Below, piece by piece: positions 60,245 through 64,000 of a stretch of DNA of 64,000 nucleotides. Positions within the stretch are counted from its first letter, which is position 1. Each line of letters starts with the position of its first letter. The stretch covers positions 1-64,000 of the forward strand of contig JBJHBT010000017.1 of NCBI GenBank assembly GCA_050485645.1, written 5' to 3'. The translations under genes and the position numbers were made by a program. The notes below the pieces were generated by a model, which was given only the letters and a program-made list of their open reading frames with translations, ran no database searches and was not told the DNA's origin. The stretch is from JBJHBP01 sp050485645 (lineage in GTDB: Bacteria > Pseudomonadota > Gammaproteobacteria > Steroidobacterales > Rariloculaceae).

Positions 60245-61066
60245 CTACAGTTCGCGGCGATGGCGGAGAGTCGGGAAGGAATGACGGATGCGGGCGAGCC
60301 GTATCATGTCCAGCTCCGCGAGCACGACGCCGGCCCCGGCCTGGAGCAGCGACATCACTTCACCCCACGGGCCGATGATCATCGAATGGCCCCAGGTTCT
60401 GCGTCCGCCGGCGTGCTCGCCCCACTGGCCGGCCGCGACAACGTAGCACAACGACTCGATCGCCCTCGCCTGGAGCAATGGCTGCCAGTGCACCTGGCCG
60501 GTGGGAACCGTGAAAGCGGCCGGCATGCTGAGTATATCCATTCCCATCATGCCGAGGCGGTGAAACAGCGCAGGGAACCGCAGGTCGTAACACACCGACA
60601 GGCCGATTCTTCCGAATGCCGACTCGGCAACCACCACCTCGGAACCCGGAACCGTGGTAGCGGACTCCCGATACGACTCGGCATCGTTATCGGTTTCATC
60701 ATCGGGAATCTCGACATCGAACAGATGAATCTTGTCGTAGTGACCAACGCACTCGCCGCGGGGGCTGAACAGCATGGATCGCGACGCGGCGCGGTCGTTC
60801 TCGACCCGTACCGGAATCGTGCCACCGACCAGCCAGACGTTGCGACGCGCGGACTGCTCGGCAAGGAACTGCTGCGCCTTGCCGTTGCCCGGTTCCTCGG
60901 CGACCGCCAGACGTTCGGCATCCTCCGCGCCCATGAAGGAAAAGTTCTCCGGCAACACGACCAGCTCGGCACCCTGTTCGGCGGCCGACGCGATCAGGCG
61001 TCCTGCATCGGTGAGATTGCGGGCCACATCGCGGCCACTCGTCATCTGTATCGCTGCTGCTTTCAT
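60245..61066 (-). CDS. Carbon-nitrogen hydrolase (nitrilase family)
   Basis: 273 residues. Glu-Lys-Cys triad: Glu40 in VVLPENFSF, Lys112 in HYDKIHLFDV, Cys159 in LSVCYDLRFP. Closest by context and motifs to the Nit1/Nit2 branch, including deaminated glutathione amidase-type enzymes; the substrate is not proven. ATG 61066 overlaps the yhdP stop as ATGA; the extension to 61126 is Arg-rich. Confidence 0.9.
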   Translation of the reverse strand: MKAAAIQMTSGRDVARNLTDAGRLIASAAEQGAELVVLPENFSFMGAEDAERLAVAEEPGNGKAQQFLAEQSARRNVWLVGGTIPVRVENDRAASRSMLFSPRGECVGHYDKIHLFDVEIPDDETDNDAESYRESATTVPGSEVVVAESAFGRIGLSVCYDLRFPALFHRLGMMGMDILSMPAAFTVPTGQVHWQPLLQARAIESLCYVVAAGQWGEHAGGRRTWGHSMIIGPWGEVMSLLQAGAGVVLAELDMIRLARIRHSFPTLRHRREL

Positions 61067-64000
61067 TGCATCCCTGTTTCTACGGCGGCACTGGACAACC
61101 GCACTTCCGGCACCGGCGCCACGCATGCGTCGTTCTGAGCCGACTGGGAAGCAGGCAGGCGCTCCACCTGCGGGTCTTCCCAGCTGCCGGTCACGCAGTA
61201 GTTCACCCTGCCGATTCCCTTCAATGGTTCCCGAAAAATATGTGTAAACAGCAACAGCGCGGCGCCGACACCGGGCCCGCCGATCAGACCGCCAACCGTC
61301 GGCAGAACCTTGCCCGGTTCAGCAGTCACGGTGGCGTACTGCTGATAGTCGTGGTCGCGCAGCCCGGTGCGCCCGGCCACGCCGATTTCCACCGCTGGAC
61401 CGGTCAGCGTCAGATTGCTGGTATAGGCATTCCCGTCGTCGATCTGAAAATCGCCGCTGATCCGATCGAATACCAGTCCACGCTGAAACACATCGCGAAA
61501 ATCCAGCGCCAGCCGGCGCGGCAATGCGGTGATGCTCATCAGTCCGACCAGCCGTCCGGCACCGGGCTGCACGTCAACCAGACTGCCCGTGTTGACGCGT
61601 ATCGACAGCTCACCGTTCACATGTCGTGCCCAGTCGCCGGAAGGCGGTCCCGGCCAATACACGCTGGCGCTGACTTCACCCGACTCGCCTTCGGCGAACC
61701 GCTCGAAGCCCAGCTCATCCAGTGACGCCGCCACATCGGACGACTGCAACGCGAACGAGAGCTGCGTTCCGGCACCCTGGGAACCGAGAAACCAGCTGCC
61801 GCTGCCGTCCAGGGCGAAACTTCGCGCATCGCCACGAAAGCGGGTCATGCGCAGACCCAGAGGCTCGGGTACGACTTCCGCCTCCACACTGCCGAAGTGC
61901 CGCGCACCCAGCATGAACTCGTCGGCGGTCAGCGACAGACCCGGCAGCGTACGCGGATCGGTGCCGATCAGATCGGCACCGCCGTCCACATTCAGATGCA
62001 GGCGTTGCATTCTGGCGCGCACATCGGCGCGCTCATCCGCTGTACGCGTCAGCGTCACCCGCCCTGCGACCGGATCGCTGTCGATGTCCAGCAGCCAGAC
62101 ATCGTCCTGTCGCGCCAGATTCACCGTCGCGGACCCGAGAGACTGACCGAAAGCGTGCAGATCGACAAAATCCAGATTCATCCCCAACAGCTGTTCACCG
62201 TGCGCCACCGACAGCCCACCGTCACGCGCCAACGCAAGCCAGTCATCCAGCCGCACCGCACCCAGCTGCCCATCGAGCACGAATCCGGACTGCTGCGGGA
62301 GATCAGGCCAGGCGCCACCGAATCGCAGCGTACCGCGATCCAGCGTCAGGCCATCGCCGTAGTCGCGCCAGGCCAGCGCAAACCGCCGCGTGAAGCCGAA
62401 GTCACCACGCAACTCCATGCGATCGTGGTCCGGGAACACAAATTCCAGGCGTACACCCGCTGCGTCGGCGGCGGCTTTCGCAAACGGCGGCGGCAGGTCC
62501 AGACCGACACCGGACAGACTCGAACTCACCGACGCCCGCACCGGCGCACCACCGTTACCGGCATTCATCGGCAACAACAGGCTGCCCTGCCAGCGGGCGC
62601 GGCCGGCAATGAAGTCCTCTCCCGGCAATTCGAACCGGCTCAGCACATTCGCCATATCCACGTCGCCCTCGACAGAGACACGGGCGCGATAACCAGGCAG
62701 CGACACCGACTCGACCCTGGCGGTCACCGGGCCCTCCAGCAGCATCGCGCTGATGCCGTCACCGAACACCATGTCGTTGCTGAACTCCAGCACGCCTTCG
62801 ATGTCCGTGGCGCGTGCCGCAACGCCGCTGATCGCCAGATCGCCACCCAGCATGGCAACAGAACCCTGCAGCTCATAGCCGGCGGGATCGGCAAGCGGCA
62901 GAGACAGCTGCAATGCCACAGTGCTGTCGCCATCCAGCACCAGGACGCGATCAAACTCCGGACCCAGCTGGCGCGCGATCAGCGGTGCACTGCGCAGATA
63001 GCGCAACACATCCGGCAAGGGACCGTCGGCGGCCGCGTCGACTTCGATCACCGCTCTGCGCATGTCGGCAATCCGGACCCGGATGTCGTTACCCCTGTGG
63101 CCCAGCACCCGCCCGCTGCCGCGGGCATCGAACGATGCGTTGACGAACTCGACCGTACCGTCAAGGCCCTCGGCAACCGGCCAGTCCTCGAGGTAGGCGA
63201 GAACGCCGCCCTCGATCCGCGCGACGGCACGAAACTGTCCTTCACCATCGTCGAACGGGAACGATCGCAGCGGACCGAAGAACGTGACGTCGGCATTGAC
63301 GACGCGGCCGTCCACCAGGGCGTGATCCAGCCATGTGACCAGTCCCGGTGCCATGATCGCTTCAGGCAGGTAGCGTCTGACAGCCGGAACCGTGGATTCG
63401 GTCAGCGTTGTATCAAGTTCCAGTATCGGTGAGGAACCGTCCAGAGGCCATGTCAGTTCAAGATTGGACAGCGTACTGGCGTCGGCATTGGCGAGCACCA
63501 GATTGTCGCTCACCACCCGCACGCCGTCGCGCCCTTCGCGCCAGACCAGCAGGCCGCTGAGCGTGTCGATGGCCAGCGGCTGACGGAACAGCATGGGCCA
63601 GTCCACGACCACATCGCTGCTGTCCAGCTGCAGGCGGCCGCTGCGCCCGTCCGCGCGCAGTTCTCCGGAGAGCCGACGCACATCAGGCCACTGCGCGAAC
63701 CCCGGAACATCCAGCCGTTCGAAGCGCGCCGCGATCCGATAGTCCGGTTCGCCGCCGGTAGAGGTCCACGAGCCATCGAGGTCGCGCAGGTCGCCTCGCG
63801 GCGCGGCGGCCATCCAGTCGCGCAGGACTTCCGGGACAAGGCGCCGCGGCAACATCGGGATCAGGTCGTCGATGCGCGCAAACGTGGCGGTCAGATGGAT
63901 GTCGCGCAGACTGCCTTCGTATTCACCGACCACCAGTTCGGATCGCACATCGCGCGGCCAGGCGCGACCGCCCCGGACCAGCGCGACGTCATCCACCGTG
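61063..64000 (-). CDS. yhdP: YhdP family AsmA-like protein (5' end outside window)
   Basis: The last 979 residues of a very large protein. Repeating beta-rich AsmA/DUF3971 units and the C-terminal LVGLMSITALPRRLALDFRD and GLIGGPGVGAALLLFTHIFR segments identify YhdP, one of the bridge-like proteins (with TamB and YdbH) that carry phospholipids to the outer membrane. The frame stays open to the window edge; the apparent GTG at 63996 is internal. It begins the minus-strand run yhdP-nitrilase-tldD. Confidence 0.92.
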   Translation of the reverse strand, partial: TVDDVALVRGGRAWPRDVRSELVVGEYEGSLRDIHLTATFARIDDLIPMLPRRLVPEVLRDWMAAAPRGDLRDLDGSWTSTGGEPDYRIAARFERLDVPGFAQWPDVRRLSGELRADGRSGRLQLDSSDVVVDWPMLFRQPLAIDTLSGLLVWREGRDGVRVVSDNLVLANADASTLSNLELTWPLDGSSPILELDTTLTESTVPAVRRYLPEAIMAPGLVTWLDHALVDGRVVNADVTFFGPLRSFPFDDGEGQFRAVARIEGGVLAYLEDWPVAEGLDGTVEFVNASFDARGSGRVLGHRGNDIRVRIADMRRAVIEVDAAADGPLPDVLRYLRSAPLIARQLGPEFDRVLVLDGDSTVALQLSLPLADPAGYELQGSVAMLGGDLAISGVAARATDIEGVLEFSNDMVFGDGISAMLLEGPVTARVESVSLPGYRARVSVEGDVDMANVLSRFELPGEDFIAGRARWQGSLLLPMNAGNGGAPVRASVSSSLSGVGLDLPPPFAKAAADAAGVRLEFVFPDHDRMELRGDFGFTRRFALAWRDYGDGLTLDRGTLRFGGAWPDLPQQSGFVLDGQLGAVRLDDWLALARDGGLSVAHGEQLLGMNLDFVDLHAFGQSLGSATVNLARQDDVWLLDIDSDPVAGRVTLTRTADERADVRARMQRLHLNVDGGADLIGTDPRTLPGLSLTADEFMLGARHFGSVEAEVVPEPLGLRMTRFRGDARSFALDGSGSWFLGSQGAGTQLSFALQSSDVAASLDELGFERFAEGESGEVSASVYWPGPPSGDWARHVNGELSIRVNTGSLVDVQPGAGRLVGLMSITALPRRLALDFRDVFQRGLVFDRISGDFQIDDGNAYTSNLTLTGPAVEIGVAGRTGLRDHDYQQYATVTAEPGKVLPTVGGLIGGPGVGAALLLFTHIFREPLKGIGRVNYCVTGSWEDPQVERLPASQSAQNDACVAPVPEVRLSSAAVETGMQ

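Noticed and set aside
61897..63432. 511-codon open frame on the plus strand
   Set aside because: Antisense to yhdP with shadow-type composition.

Overview
The window is a GC-rich, densely coded stretch of a gammaproteobacterial chromosome. I could not place it below class level. The class call rests on several gene orders I know from that group: lptD-surA-pdxA-rsmA-apaH; ygfB-pepP-ubiH-ubiI next to zapA-6S RNA-ygfA and rpiA; rplM-rpsI; yhdP-nitrilase-tldD and pmbA; plus coq7, a Crp/Vfr-type regulator and djlA. The ubiquinone genes and LPS export genes indicate an aerobic or respiring diderm. No rRNA, CRISPR array, prophage, integrase or IS element is visible.

Layout. 1-9165 (minus): AddA/AddB-type recombination nuclease pair, fused TRAP permease, alpha/beta hydrolase. 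9290-22799 (minus): a seven-gene MoxR/von Willebrand operon (membrane VWA protein, C13-like caspase-fold protein, TPR metallopeptidase, MoxR AAA+ ATPase, DUF58 protein, BatA-like VWA protein, giant DUF4175-like coiled-coil protein), preceded by a 24-codon upstream ORF. 23100-25121 (plus): unknown small protein and a ThDP-dependent enzyme. 25187-25367: a palindromic repeat whose second copy lies at the left window edge. 25376-32491: murU-like gene divergent from lptD-surA-pdxA-rsmA-apaH. 32502-34109: thyA and lgt. 34328-39206: DUF255 thioredoxin-domain protein convergent with a large tandem HtrA-like protease. 39309-45781: ubiI-like, ubiH, pepP and ygfB on minus; zapB-like, zapA, 6S RNA, ygfA and EVE protein on plus. 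45958-50399: lysine-rich histone-like protein, rpiA, tRNA-Gln, rpsI, rplM, DUF481 protein, coq7, crp/vfr. 50440-58101: djlA, purC, yihY, pmbA, purE, purK, an ExeA-type ATPase with an FHA domain. 58120-64000 (minus): two small unknown genes, tldD, nitrilase-family amidase, and yhdP running off the window.

Most of the window is housekeeping. The accessory or poorly understood parts are the MoxR/VWA operon (best candidate for an undescribed system: its caspase-fold member has Ser where the catalytic Cys belongs), the two-copy gene-end repeat, the tandem HtrA protein and a CRP-box-preceded 57-aa ORF after tldD. Recurrent regulatory signals were read directly: a -10-like hexamer exactly six bases before ATG in five genes (suggesting leaderless mRNAs), a perfect CRP palindrome upstream of the crp/vfr gene itself, and TTG starts overlapping the upstream stop codon after a GGAGA-N7 ribosome binding site (moxR, ubiH). 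All functions are inferred from sequence motifs and context; no database search was run.
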